DNA from: Portulaca oleracea
Lineage: Eukaryota; Streptophyta; Magnoliopsida; Caryophyllales; Portulacaceae
Length of the DNA stretch: 64,000 bases
NCBI GenBank assembly: GCA_029582165.1
Contig: CM055876.1
Location: 25,405,817-25,469,816, forward strand
Reading direction: 5' to 3'
Shown here in pieces: positions 44,209 through 56,416 of the stretch. A program made the position numbers and the translations under genes. The notes beneath the pieces were generated by a model. That model did no database searches and was not told the DNA's origin. It was given only the letters and a program-made list of their open reading frames with translations. How positions within the stretch are numbered: the stretch's first letter is position 1; every line of letters starts with the position of its first letter.

Positions 44209-46123
44209 TCTATAATAATATAAAAGTAATATATTTGAAATTTGAAATACTCAACCCAGAGTGATTATAGGGGTTATCGGCCAATCAGATTAAAGAAAAA
44301 AAATCGATTCAAAAATACAGTAAAAAAATTCCCGCCCATGAAATAATAATAAAAAAAATGATATAAAAAAATAATAAACAGGAAGCCTAATCAGATTAAG
44401 AGTCTAACTTATCTAATTAGAAATCTACTTCCCACCCCAATTAGGGTTCTAACTCCCACCCAAATCTAATTAGAACTTTACCTCTCACCCAAATCTAATT
44501 AGGACTCTACCTCCCAACCTAATATATATAAACATCGAAACATCTTTCATTCTCTTCCCATCTGTCAACTATTAACATTTGAAGCAACCATTGAATTCTC
44601 GGTAAACCTGCAAATACAAATAGGTTAGTTTTTGAAAGTACTATTTCCTCGACAACTCCACCATATATTTCATTTTTTTTTCAAATCAAATAGTGCTTCC
44701 TATTCTATCTCTATCTCTTTTGTCTCTCTCTCCCTGAACTCCACCCTAATTTCGTTCTTGCTTCCCTCTCTCTGTCTCTATCTTTCTCACTCTCAAACCA
44801 AGAGCAGTATGTATATCAATTTCTCTCTGATTTTAGCAAATTACTACTCGAGATTTGACATTTTCAAGATTTTCTGAATGTCGGCTCTTCCGATACCTAT
44901 CCACAAACCAAGAGTAGTATGCATATAGAACTGTATATATAACATTGCAACCAAATTTCTGTATACAGGAGATATATTGTTTGCTTTTGTTTTCATTTTC
45001 TTGCTGGAGGAATTTTTACGTCAGACCTGGAGAATATACCTTAGATATTGATGCTACCTAATATTTGTTGCACTTTGTTTCATCAGATTGAACAATTGTG
45101 TATCCATAAAATATTTGTTTGTTGTGGTTATTCTTTGGACTGTTTAAAATACACTTACAGCAAGACTATGCATATCTCTCAAATTAAATTCAATTTAGTC
45201 TTTAGGGTTGGGTTGATGATTGACATTTTTCCAATAACTTGTGGGATTTTATGTGATGCGCGCATTGTTAATTTGTTATACAAGGTGTTGGTCACCTATA
45301 CAGCTATACAAAGGTATGTCTGTGTAAGAGTGAAATGTCGTTTTTCCATCATATCTAAATCCTAATTCTTTGGCTTAGTTTATATTTGGACAAGTTGTAA
45401 ATAATCTACCTTCTATTAATGATATGTTAATGTGAATCCGAGCAGGTTCTCGTGGTGTACGAGTGGCGCTAAAGGTGAATATCAAGGCTATATTGCTGGA
45501 ATTTAGGAAGCTCGCAATAGAAGAAAATTTGATGGACGTCAGTTGTGTATAATGGAGATTGTTCATAGAATCAAGAGGAATATTTTTTTTACTAACACAA
45601 TACATGCACTAAGGAATTCATTCAAGCATCATATGTGTATAGATAATATTCTGCATGGATCATATATGGTTATGTAGGAGATTTGATATTGGTGTATACG
45701 GTTCATTGAATTTTGCCCTTTCATTTACGACATGGTAATAAAGGTCGTTTCCCTTTCATTTTCAACTTATACGATATTGTTTATGAATAAAGTAATGTCA
45801 CATGCTTTTTTCCAATGAAATAATAGCCAACGAATGATTTCTAAATTATGGGTAATTAATTGGAATTTGTCTCTCTAAATTGCAAGATGTAGGGCAAGAT
45901 TGTTACATTCGACCACTCCATTTCCTGCCCAGGCAAGACTTCGGAGTATTGGTTTTTCTCATTCGAAGTCGCTTCTCTTTTCTTCTTTTTTTTTTTTTAC
46001 TTGGATTGAGAATGTTTGGTTATATATTTATTTTTTTAAAAACAAAACTAACATATCTATTTTATTTATTTTATACTATTTAAAATTTAAAATATCCCGT
46101 GCATCGCACGAGTTAAGGACTAG
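44209..46123 (+). mobile_element. Non-autonomous Helitron-like element
   Basis: The 3' end has the hairpin CGTGCATCGCACG (46,099-46,111), nine bases before the terminal CTAG (46,120-46,123), which is followed by T. The 5' end is set at TCTATAATAATATAAAAG, the TC-start text of plant Helitrons. There is no Rep/helicase gene. The interior has a CT-rich leader-like block (44,690-44,800) and splice-like patches, but no gene fragment was recognised. The 5' limit is less certain than the 3'. Confidence 0.6.
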
Positions 46124-46690
46124 TAGGGATTTAATTTGAGGTTTGATTGGAAGTGAATGATTAGCTTAGTTTAGGATTTTCACCATTATTTTCTATCTTT
46201 GTGGACATTTTAGTTGATTGAGAGGTTGCTAGACTTTTTTTAACACAACGATTTGAAGTTTTAGTGGGATAATTAGACTGTCTTTCATGAAAGTGAGGGA
46301 TGACTTAGTTAGGGTTCGCTATGCTTTATACTCTTAAATATTATTTTTCATGAGATTGAGGGTAAGATTTAGGAAGTTAATCTAATGTGATCCTTGAAAG
46401 ATGGTGCTTAGAGTGATTTAATTTTAGTAGCGACTCATTCCTTGCTTAGTTTAGCTATCTCTTTTCGATTTTCCTTCGATTAGATTTTCTTTAGGTGGCT
46501 AAAATCAACCCCCGACCCTATTCTTTCTTTTATTTGTAATTCTTATTGTGTCTTTTTATTAGTTTCAAAACTCACAAAAACATAGAAATTCAATCTAGTT
46601 GGTGAGAGTTCGATAGCTTTTAGGTTTCGGTAGCTTCAACTCCCTGTGGATACGACAATGCACCCGTACTATGCTGCATATGAACATTGA
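46124..46690 (+). repeat. LTR-like stretch, right part
   Basis: Sequence after the Helitron (GGGATTTAATTTGAGGTTTG and on) ends near 46,640-46,680 with CTCCCTGTGGATACGAC and ACCCGTACTATGCTGCAT, phrases found at the 3' end of some plant Ty3/Gypsy LTRs. It probably belongs with 42,888-44,208, with the Helitron nested between. Confidence 0.35.
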
Positions 46691-47330
46691 TTAAATGAAT
46701 GAAATCAATATTATTAGTATTATTATTATTATTATTATTATTGTTTGATATAAATATAGAGTGAAATTAAATAATAATAATAATAATGTTAATGTTAAAT
46801 TAATTTTTATATTAATATAATAATAATAATATTTTTTGTTTAATATATATTAACATGAAAATTATAATAGAAATTAATATTTTAACTTTTTAATATAAAT
46901 TTAATTATTATCAGTACCAATACTAATATTAGTATTAAAAATATTAATTTTAATATTTTAGTTATAATAATATTATTAGTATTAAATTAATAATATCAAT
47001 ATTAATATTAAATGTATTATTTCTAATTTTATTATTTTTTATTTTATTTTATTTATAAATATTTAATTTCAAATTTAACTTCATTTTTTATCAATAGTTT
47101 TTATTTTTATTCATTTTTAATTTTGTTTATTTTTATTTTTTATTTTTTATTTCTTAAATTGTGCTAACAATTTTTTTTATGTTAATTTTTTCTTTTATTT
47201 TAATATTTATTTAAAATTATTGGTATAAATTACTTTATTTTTGTAAAATAATATTAATACTTTGAGGAATGGGATATGAAACCTCCCAAAAAGGAGAGTT
47301 ATCAAGTCTCCACATAGGTGCAATTTATTA
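46691..47330. repeat. Very AT-rich tract with (ATT)n
   Basis: An (ATT)n microsatellite near 46,717-46,741 is followed by about 500 bp of almost pure A/T with many AATATTA words. No gene. Confidence 0.8.
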
Positions 47331-47520
47331 GAACTCTGTTCTTTGCTTATGTTATTTTCATGTTTGGATGGATAAGTTATGATACTTTTTTTCGGAAATT
47401 ATGTTTTTAGAGTGAATGCTTTTGGGGGGAATTGTGTTAGATTTGGATAAATTTGGATAAGTTAGAATAAATTGAGATAAATTGGGAGAGTTATATCCAA
47501 CCTAACCAAAGAACACGGCC
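47331..47520. mobile_element. PIF/Harbinger-like MITE (GTTCTTTGGTTA family)
   Basis: GAACTCTGTTCTTTGCTTAT and CCTAACCAAAGAACACGGCC are inverted ends; the interior GTTTGGATGGATAAGTTATG matches 21,175-21,378. The left flank is TTA, the right TAG. Confidence 0.65.
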
Positions 47521-47952
47521 TAGGTCCAATTAGAGCATGTGCTCCAAATGTTACGATTGGTTCAACCGAGGATGTCCAAAAGTTGAGTTATCTAGTTCAT
47601 TAATTTTTTGGTTCAATTTTTTTAACTAACTATGTTTTATTAATTTTTCTACTAAATTTCTATCAATAAAAAGAATTTCTACTAAATATTTTTTATTAAT
47701 TTGTTTTGACATAAAGATAGAAAAAGTAAAAGGGAAAAAGATATACAAATAACTCCTCTATCTCTATTTATTTGCTCACTTAACTAATTTTTCTCATTTC
47801 CAATTACTTGTTATTTTACATTTTCAATGTTACTTTTACCAATTTTACATATATTCTCCTTCCCCCATAATTAATGTTTACCAATTAAAATAATTTCATA
47901 ATTTCAACCTAACTTTATTGGTTACTTTAATTTCTGCGTGTGATTTTTAATA

Positions 47953-49399
47953 GGGAAATTGGAATCTAATAAACCAACCTTTGGGGTCCTTTGAAATAAC
48001 GAACCAACCTTGAACATTAATTTACAACGAACCAACCTTGTCATGTTGATTTTTCCAGCGAACTGCCACCGAGTTTGACTCGTCGGAAAGCTGATGTGGC
48101 CGTGGTGCTCGCTTATGTGGAGATATTTTAGCCAAAAAAAGGAATTTTTTTTGTTGAGTTGGATTGAATAATCCAACTTTTTCTTTTTTTAGAAAAAATC
48201 CACCTCAACCCCCTCCCTTTCTCTCTCTCTCTCTCGCTCTCTCTCTCTAACACCCCCCGACCCATCCCTCCCTCCCCTGTTCATCCTTGATTTCCTCTCT
48301 CTCTGTCTCTTGGAAACAAATTATGCAACCTATCTTATTCTATTGGCTTCGGATTCTTTAACTGTGGGACTTAGATTTCTATACACCAAAAAAAGAGAAA
48401 GATACATGATTCTGAATCTAGTTGTTAAACCCTACATATATTTCTCAACTTCTGAGATTGATTTAGCCAAGAAACGAGTCGAAAAAGGAATTGTCCATGG
48501 GCTCATCCTTAGCCCTAGATGGATTCCTAAACCCTGATGAGAATCTGTAGTTATTGGGAGCGGGTTGCAACATCTGCAAAGTGAAGGGGGATTGAGTTTC
48601 GAGCCTCGATGTGCTCGTGCTGTTACTGGGAGGCTTCAACAAGCTGTTTGCTGGGTGGCGGACGGCCTGATAGGGACCGGGGCGTTGTAGCTGCTACTAC
48701 CACACATCAAGGGCCAAGCCCTCCCCCGATCGAGCTCCGGCAAGAAGAAACCCGACCCAGCACCCATCAACATTGATGAAACTGCCCTCGACAACCCCGA
48801 TCTGGGCCCCTTTCTTCTCAAGCTCGCCCGCGACACTATCACTTCTGGGGATAGCCCCAACAAGGCCTTGGATTACGCCATTAGAGCTTCCAAGTCCTTC
48901 GAGAGGTGTGCTGTTGAGGGATAGCCTAGCTTGGACATTTTGGGACTGGGTCGGGGGGATCAAGGATGATTCAATCCAAGAATGTTGAGATTACGCCATT
49001 AGAGCTTCTGAGGTGTGCTGTTGAGATTATGCCATTAGAGCTTCCAAGAGACAGAGAGAGAGGAAATCAAGGATGAACAAGGGAGGGAGGGATGGGTCGG
49101 GGGGTGTGAGAGAGAGAGAGAGAGAGAGAAGGGGAGGGGGTTGAGGTGGATTTTAAAAAAAAAAGAAAAAGTTGGATTATTCAATCCAACTCAGCAAAAA
49201 AAAATTCCTTTTTTTTTTGCTAAAACATCTCCACATAAGCGAGCACCACCGCCACATCAGCTTTCCGGCGAGTCAAACTCGGTGGCGATTCGCTGGAAAA
49301 ATCAACATGACAAGGTTGGTTCGTTGTAAATTAATGTTCAAGGTTGGTTCGTTATTTCAAAGGACCCCCAAAGATTGGTTTACTAGATTTCAATTTCCC
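47953..49399. mobile_element. Pack-MULE with perfect 9-bp target duplication
   Basis: Arms 47,953 to about 48,315 and about 49,040-49,399 are inverted copies (GGGAAATTGGAATCTA at the left, TAGATTTCAATTTCCC at the right; both with ACCAACCTT blocks, GCTTATGTGGAGAT and a GGGTCGGGGGGTG block). TTTTTAATA is duplicated exactly at 47,944-47,952 and 49,400-49,408. Long arms and a 9-bp duplication identify a Mutator-like element. No transposase; the centre holds a host gene fragment. A (GA)n/(CT)n tract sits in each arm. Confidence 0.87.
48697..48945 (+). pseudogene. Captured kinesin-light-chain-related (TPR) gene fragment
   Basis: The plus frame reads DETALDNPDLGPFLLKLARD, then SPNKALDYAIRASKSFERC, then AVEG, a TAG at 48,922-48,924, and PSLD. 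I recognise this as the segment leading into the first TPRs of plant kinesin-light-chain-related (KLCR/CMU) proteins, cytoplasmic microtubule-associated proteins; the usual text is EGEPSLD, so one Glu codon has become a stop. GC content is clearly above the arms, fitting capture from a gene. The fragment ends near 48,945, followed by two short repeats of ATTAGAGCTTC text. Identification is from memory. Confidence 0.6.
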
Positions 49400-49558
49400 T
49401 TTTTAATATGTTGCATTAACTTAACTACGGTTGAACTTATGCTAATTTTATTGCATATTTATTTTCTTTGATAAAACAAATGCATTTCTTGTAATTCTAC
49501 TTTATGCCATCGAACTATTACTTCTCTTTGATTTAACGTCTTTTGAATTACACCTTAA

Positions 49559-50480
49559 TGTATTGGAGCGTTACCGTCGTGCTGGGATGATTAGATTAGC
49601 TTGAGTGATGATGGATGATCAATATTCAACAAGAACAAGGGTTTTGAACACCAAAGAATGGATATGACCTTGAGCAAGGAGAACCACAACTCTAGGCCTA
49701 ACACTCCACCATGATTATCCAAGATAATCCACTAAATAATCACTAAAGGAATGACTTGAAAAACCACCAAATCACTTGGATAAAGTAATCAAGATTTTTG
49801 AGAAAGTTGGGAAAAACCCCTACAATGCCAAAGCATTTCATACACAATGTCTAAAAACTACCAAACAATGCCAAGGGAGGGGGTATATATAGGAATGGGG
49901 GAAAAAAAATAACAAAATGCAACAGCAGCCAACATCTGGGCAGAAGGAGGTCGCGGGTGCGACCACAGGTTTCACGGGCGCGACTGTCTTCTGGGGCAGT
50001 TTTTCACTGTCGATGTCAAACGCACATAACTTCTTCATCCGGGCTCCGTTTTAGGCCTATAAGATATTAATGGAAAGCTCTCGGTTTGTACTTTAAGCTC
50101 CCAAAATTTGAGACCAATCGGAGTTGTAATGAATGAGTTATGACCCAAAGAGTGAAGGCACAACCATTCCAACATCCCACGTTGACTCATTTGCGATTAT
50201 TCTTGCCAAAGGACTTCGAACCCTTTTAAAGGCCCGAAGTAGGTCCCGATGAGGACCCGTAGCTCCACTCCCATGGTCCAGGGTCCCATTTGAAGTGGAT
50301 ATCACACCCAATGTCGATCAAACCAAGCCTCCAGGGTCCCGGGTCCACCTTGAAATGCACTCCACGCCCGACTTTGGAGTTGATTTCTTCGTGTTCTTTG
50401 GAGGGGGTGAGGATAGACTTGGAAACTATGGATCCTGAGGCTCGGGCCCAACCCGGTACGCTCCATGTATGATTAAATTA
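49559..50480 (-). repeat. Probable LTR fragment (minus strand)
   Basis: On the minus strand CTATATATACCCCC (about 49,880-49,900) looks like an LTR TATA box, and the sequence ends CGCTCCAATACA at 49,559. The part at 50,025-50,125 (CATAACTTCTTCATCCGGGC, GAGACCAATCGGAG in plus) resembles text common in plant retrotransposon LTRs. No primer site, partner or target duplication was found. Confidence 0.35.
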
Positions 50481-51417
50481 TATCCGGACATCCTTGAATA
50501 TTTTTAAAATTAATTATGCAGCAGTACTCAGATATTTATTAAATTTTCTATTGAAAATATTTTTCTATAGGAACGCAGAAAATGAAAAAAAAAACATGAA
50601 ATGAAATTGTAGATTCGTCAATCATGCTATGAAGTCAATTTCTAGGATGCTGTCCACAATTCTTTTAAAAAATCTTAATTAAAATGATGCAATTTCCATT
50701 GATTACCATGCTTGTCAACTGGGGAGTTTATTTCTTTAAAATAAAAAAGAAGAAAAATGAAAAACACTATGAGCTTATCAGCCGGGGACATTTTCTTTAC
50801 TGGTGGAGAATATTTGGTGGTGACTGTTTCTCGGTATAGTTGGTCAATTCTTTTTAAGTTGACCAAATATTTTCATGTTTGGTTATAAAATGAGGCTGAA
50901 AAAATTTGTCGGTGAGATCCATAACTTTCCTATAATTGATGGTAAATACATTTTCATAAGGGTTGGGAAAATTTTTTCCCATGAAAAAGTAAAACTACTT
51001 ATAATGTATATTTCCAAAATACCCTTAAAATCATTTTATAAATTTAATAAATAAGGATAATTTGAATATAAATAAAATTTTCCCCCAAATTTTCTATATT
51101 TTTAGATATAAACCAAATATTATAATGTATTCCATTTGGAAAAAAATTTCCCAAAAAAATTCTTAGAAAAGAAACATTTTCCTACTTCTCTCTCTATCTT
51201 TGACATGCAGTTTCCCACTTTTCCCCACTCTAGCTTTTGAATGGGCTTGATCAGTACATAATGTGGCTTAGAATTCAACCACGGCGGGCTATAAATGTGA
51301 CCCAGTTTTGAGTACATAAACCTAGTAACCCATATCGTGATTCGCCCACCAAAAAGCACCTCTCAATCAGAGCTGTAAAGAGGTTGTTTCCTTTTAATTT
51401 TTCTCTATAGATATATT
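50481..51417. other. Intergenic, no feature seen
   Basis: AT-rich; no gene, RNA or paired repeat was recognised. Confidence 0.5.
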
Positions 51418-52070
51418 TAGGGGTGAGTAGAAAAATCGGGTATCTAAATTCAGATTCAAAACCAGTTGAATCCAGTAAATCTAAATTTGAATCTTAGTTA
51501 ATTGGATTCCGGGCTGGATCCTAAAGCTTAGATCCAATTGTAAATGGTCCGAGACTGAATCCTGACATGTTGGATCCAGAATTGGATCAGATATCCAGGA
51601 TACAATTAATTGTTTTAAGATTATTGATGCAAAAATAAAATTTTAGTACTATTAATTTGGATTCTAGGAGACTATTCAATTATTCATTCAGTCATCTCAA
51701 GTCTCCCCATTCATGGATCCAAGTCCATGATTGTCGTCACATGCTCACATACTATGATGCTAATATACTATACTATATAAGGAGAAGCCCTAATGCTATG
51801 ACCTGTTTGAGACTTTGAACTTTGAACTTTAAAGTTGGTGATAGTGACAACGAATAGAGAAATGAATCTGGTTGAAATTTGACAAGAGCATTGTGTTGGA
51901 TTGTTGCTAGTTAAACTAAATTGACATATTTGAATGTTTTTAACTGGTACCCAGTTAAGGATCCAATACTAGTGGATTCGAGACTGGATCCTAGAATCAG
52001 GACCCAGTGCTAAATGGATTCGGGATTGGATTTTGAATTTTAGCTGGGTACCCAATGTTGCTCACCACTA
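51418..52070. mobile_element. hAT-like non-autonomous element
   Basis: The left end TAGGGGTGAGTAG and the right end TTGCTCACCACTA are inverted, matching the TAGGGGTGNGCAA ends of plant hAT MITEs. GGATC/GATCC words are unusually dense inside. No 8-bp duplication was found. Confidence 0.5.
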
Positions 52071-53448
52071 TGTATCTACGAAATGGGCTTATCAATAAGT
52101 AATTAGATGAGTTTTTGATTTGGAGAGATGATCCAACATAGAATTAGACCATAAAATATCAGGGGACATTATATGGTTCCAATTTGTAAAAGTTGTGGGA
52201 TCCTCCCTCTTTTTGTCTTTTCACTCCACACCCAAAAGAAATAAAGGAGGATTGGTGAATGATTAACAACGGTCAATGGTCGGTCAAAGGGTGGCAATAG
52301 GGTGGCTGATGGGTGACTCTTATGGAAGATGATTCGGAGGTGGTTGCAATGGTGAGGGCAGTTGCTGTGACGGACCTGGGTGGCGTAAACAGAACTAGAA
52401 CAGGGATAATTCTGGGGTGGTTTTGGGGTTGAGTTGTGGTTTTGGTGACTCGGATTAGTGTCAATAATTCAGGGTGGTGCCGGAAGGTGGGTACAGGTCT
52501 GGCGATGGTCGGTGAAGATTTCTAGTCAGCTGACTAGCTGTATACATCTCCTATTTTAGTGCAAGACAGGGGCGAATGAGAGTGGTCTTCTAAGCCGCGG
52601 TTGTTAATATTGTTAATCATAGATGTAATGAAGTATAATCCATTGTTGAAGATATTGATAATCGTTTACCATTGACTACATCCATGATTGTTAACACAAA
52701 CTGAATTAAGCCTATGAAGTGCTTTCTCTTATTTGTCAACACAAACTAGACCCCTCCGCGCTCTCATTTGTCAACGACTGAGTGTGACCCAAGATCAAGC
52801 CCTGAGAACTACATCGAGAAAAGGAATCACAATCTAAAATATAAATCAACTTACCTCCATCCAACTCAATATCTTCTTATTTGTCTAATACTTTGATTAC
52901 AAACCTATTTTTTAGGTGAGGTGAGTTATTCTTCATTTTATTCAACTTAATTTAAATTTATTTATTCTTTCTATATTTTTAACACGAAATTTTTTATTTT
53001 TCTAAAACTTACCAATATTACTTCACATAACCTTAGCTTATCCCTTAAAATTCAGGCTTGATAAACCAATATAAGAAAGAAAATTTCTTGATGATCACCA
53101 CTTGGGGAACAAATCAATTAGAATAAAATAAGATGCAATTAATATTCCCAGTTATAGTCCCTCTTCTAGATTGGAATCTCTTTCAAATTAAACAAGTAGA
53201 GTAATTGCTTGACACAAAGACAATAATTAAAGTGATAACCATTGAGTCAATGACAAGATTAAAGTAATAAAAGCTAGTTCGCACTTAATCCATTATGGTT
53301 AAAGTGATAACAAAATACGAAGAGCTAAAATAACGATGTTGAGAAGCTCACATTGTGCCAGATGTCTTCATCTAACGTCCAGTTAATTGGAGTGAGATTA
53401 TTCATGTATCACAACTCATAAAAGTTGCAAGCGTAAACAATATATGAA
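52071..53448. other. Intergenic, no feature seen
   Basis: A GGTGG-rich stretch (52,270-52,520) has no long frame. The rest is AT-rich. Confidence 0.45.
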
Positions 53449-53631
53449 GGGGAGCCTTAACGCAATGGTTGAGTTGTTTGCCTTGTGATTGTGAGGTCAC
53501 GGGTTCGAGTTCTAGAAACAGCCTCTTGCAGAAATGCAAGATAAAGTCTGCGTACATTACACCTTTACGGTGGGATCCTTCCCCGAAACCCCGCTTGCCG
53601 GGACGCTTATGATAATTCTGATTTTAAAAAA
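53449..53631 (+). mobile_element. Au-like SINE (tRNA-derived)
   Basis: GGGAGCCTTAACGCAATGG carries the A box. GGTTCGAGTTC (53,502-53,512) within GAGGTCACGGGTTCGAG is the pol III B box. AACAGCCTCTTGCAGAAATG and the CCTTCCCCGAAACCCCGC tail match the Au SINE family of angiosperms. It ends in TTTTAAAAAA. No clear target duplication. Confidence 0.88.
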
Positions 53632-54108
53632 TAGAAGCTATAAATTTATTTGTGTTCATACTAATGGCGGATTTAGATGTTCGAAATATGAGTGACCACT
53701 ATACTACTACACTTACATGAGGAAACTAAATTCATAATTTTTACCGTTAATTCACTAAAAAAATTATTTTTTATTGGCCTATGAGTGGTCATGGCCACCC
53801 CAATTACTATGGGGATTTGCCTATGATTCATACTCGAATTTACTTTTTTGCTCTCGAATATAATAATAAGCAACCTACTTGGTAGCTTCACCACCTTGCT
53901 GTGTAGTTTGTGTTCACACAAAAGTTTACTCTTTTGCCTTCGACTATAATAATACACAACCAATTAACCTTGTAACTTCACCAGCTTGTCTTGTAACTTG
54001 TATGCACACTCTCTTTGTTTGAGAATGACGTCGGAAGAAAGAAGGGTGGTTCTTTATTTTTCCCCGTAATAACTAAAATTACTATGGAGTCTAGCATCAA
54101 ATAAAAGC
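53632..54108. other. Intergenic, no feature seen
   Basis: AT-rich. A phrase near 53,833 (CGAATTTACTTTTTTGC) recurs imperfectly near 53,920, a possible local duplication. Confidence 0.4.
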
Positions 54109-54110
54109 TT

Positions 54111-55096
54111 ATGTCTGAACCAATTGTAAACACAAATTTCGAGTCTAAAATAAATAAAGACAGGAAATTGAGAAACAAATATAATTTGTATTAATATTCG
54201 AATGTATGTGGGTACAATCTCTGTATTAAATACAATAAAGTAGTCCTCTGATTCAATCTCCTGAAATTTGAGTGAGCCGATGACACAGACGCTTAATCTC
54301 GATCTCAAATACAGGTCTAGCTGAAGGACTCTTGAAGTAGTTTTTGAGCTGAAGGTCTTAAGTGTTGATCTCCTTAATGCTTGGTAGCCGGAGGTTACTC
54401 GAAGTCTAACCGTCTGCAGGTTGACTGTCGGTTGCAGTTCTTCAAATTCTTGGATGCGAGGGCTTGAGTGCTTGATCTCGATCGATGAACTAGACGAGGA
54501 AGATGACTGCAGTAATGTGAAGAACAGAAGTTGTTGAACTAATCGACGTTAGTCCTTGTCGCTTGTAGCTGGAGAGCATCTGTAGTTCGATCTTCTGAAG
54601 GCTTTGCAGGTCTTGCCGAAGAACTCTGTAGCAGTTCTTAATCTTGACGTGGTAGAGGCTTGGAGACTCGATCTTGAGCTTCTGCAGACTTCGATCATTG
54701 GCGCTTGGTAGCTGGAGACTGCTGACAGCTTGATCTTCTGAAACCTCTAGAGTGCATAATGTCGAATGTCGCCGGGAGTAGATTGCAGTGTCGTGAAAAT
54801 AAGAGAGAAGACCCCTATTTATAGGCTCTGGAGGCCTAGGGTTTGAGTAAGCTTTGGGCTTGGCCCAAATTAATTAATTATCACTTTATTTAAAATAAAG
54901 AAATAATTATGATTTTTTTACATCATAATTGACACGTGTCACGATGGTATTGGCCAGGATAAATTTCCATTTAAAATTTAATTAAATGGATCGCCGTAAT
55001 TAATTTTACGCGTGGCGAATAATAATTGGCCAAATAAATTTAATTTATTTTCTACGTGTCATTTTTTAATTGGTTGACAAATTTTTGCCTCCTACA
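54111..55096 (-). repeat. LTR with degenerate primer site (truncated element)
   Basis: On the minus strand the LTR runs TGTAGGAGGC (55,096) to GTGTTTACA (54,125), 972 bp. A CCTATAAATAGGGG promoter box is near 54,820. The next bases ATTGGTTCAGACAT (54,124-54,111) look like a decayed TGGTATCAGAGC site. No second LTR or coding region follows. The 54,290-54,780 part has repeated CTTGATCTTCTGAA and GGTAGCTGGAG words. Confidence 0.55.
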
Positions 55097-55185
55097 CCAA
55101 TCAATTCGTGAAACAGGTCAAATACATGTCACATGTATATCTATATAAGGTAAATAAGGGTCCGATATATTTCATGTTCAAGTTA

Positions 55186-55447
55186 GGCCCCATTCTTTTA
55201 TGCGGTACTACTCAATATTCTATCACACTTCACCACACTCCACCAAACTTTACAACAAATAATTACAAAAATATCTTCTTACTTTTCTCTCTCCTCACTT
55301 TTCTCCTCTACTTTTTACATTCTCTCTCCTCACCTACCCCACCTACCACAACTCCCACCACAACTCACCACAACCCGCCACACTTCACCACACCTTTTCA
55401 AATGCCACCACCCCGTAACTAAACGCACCGCATAAAAGAACGGGGCG
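55186..55447. mobile_element. PIF/Harbinger-like MITE (GTGCGGT family)
   Basis: GGCCCCATTCTTTTATGCGGT and its inverted match ACCGCATAAAAGAACGGGGC. Flanks are TTA and TAA. The interior is CA/CC-rich (CACCACA words). Confidence 0.8.
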
Positions 55448-56385
55448 TAAACACGAGTTATATATATTTCGGGTTCAAGTAAATATGGGTCAAATGTATT
55501 TCGGGTTCGGGTCAATACAGGTCAGGTATGGATTCAAGTAAATACGACTTGGATATTATTTGACGATAGAAAACGATAAAAGTCTCAACATATGACAAAT
55601 TTTAAAGTGTCATAATTTTTTGAGTATGCAAACTAAATTAGTGTGCATTGTATTTGAAAAATGAATATAGTATTATATATAAAATGCTAAATATTTGTAT
55701 TGTTGTTAGTAATTTTAAATATTTATTAAAACTTAAGGTAAATTAAAATATGCTTAATAAAATATATTTTATGTACATTACTACACCAAATATATATGAT
55801 AAAACTGTAAATTTTAACCCGTACCTTACATCAATAGCCTCTCCTAGTTGTTTAATAAATGGACCATCATTAACAAAGAAGAAAGTAGCTCATTGGAGTC
55901 CTATGAATAACATCAATCGCAAGTTCGCAACGTTGAGTAATATTTTGCTTCCAAATAATGTGATATTTTTGGATCTTAATTAAATCATTTGATCAATTTC
56001 TTATCAATCCAGCATACTTATCAATCGAATAAATTATTTTTTATTAGGAAATGATGTAATATTATGGATTGGAACCTCAATCCAGCATATTTATCAATCC
56101 GCCAATAATTAGACTACTTATCAATCCCTGAATTATTTTTTTTTTGTGTCCATCTCTTCCTCCTTTTCCTATTTATACCCTGCTCTGTACTCTCTTCCTT
56201 TCTTTCACTTTAATTAATCTCTCATTATGTGGGATTTACTTCTTCCAATCCAACTCCACTCATCAATATTGAAAGTGGTCTTATGCATACTGTTATTACA
56301 ATTCAAATTTGGATTGAAAATTCAGTCATACATAATTTATTAAAATATCCAAATTTTCTAATTCATCAATATATGACACATACAT

Positions 56386-56416
<31 letters not shown>

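Noticed and set aside
45883..46083. Frame starting MQDVGQDCYIRPLHFLPRQ near the Helitron 3' end
   Set aside because: It vaguely recalled repeated plant genomic text but matches no protein I can name; the end is low-complexity.
55750..55983. Frame with SIASPSCLINGPSLTKKKVAHW
   Set aside because: Looked protein-like but no family was recognised and the flanks are AT-rich without a start or splice context.
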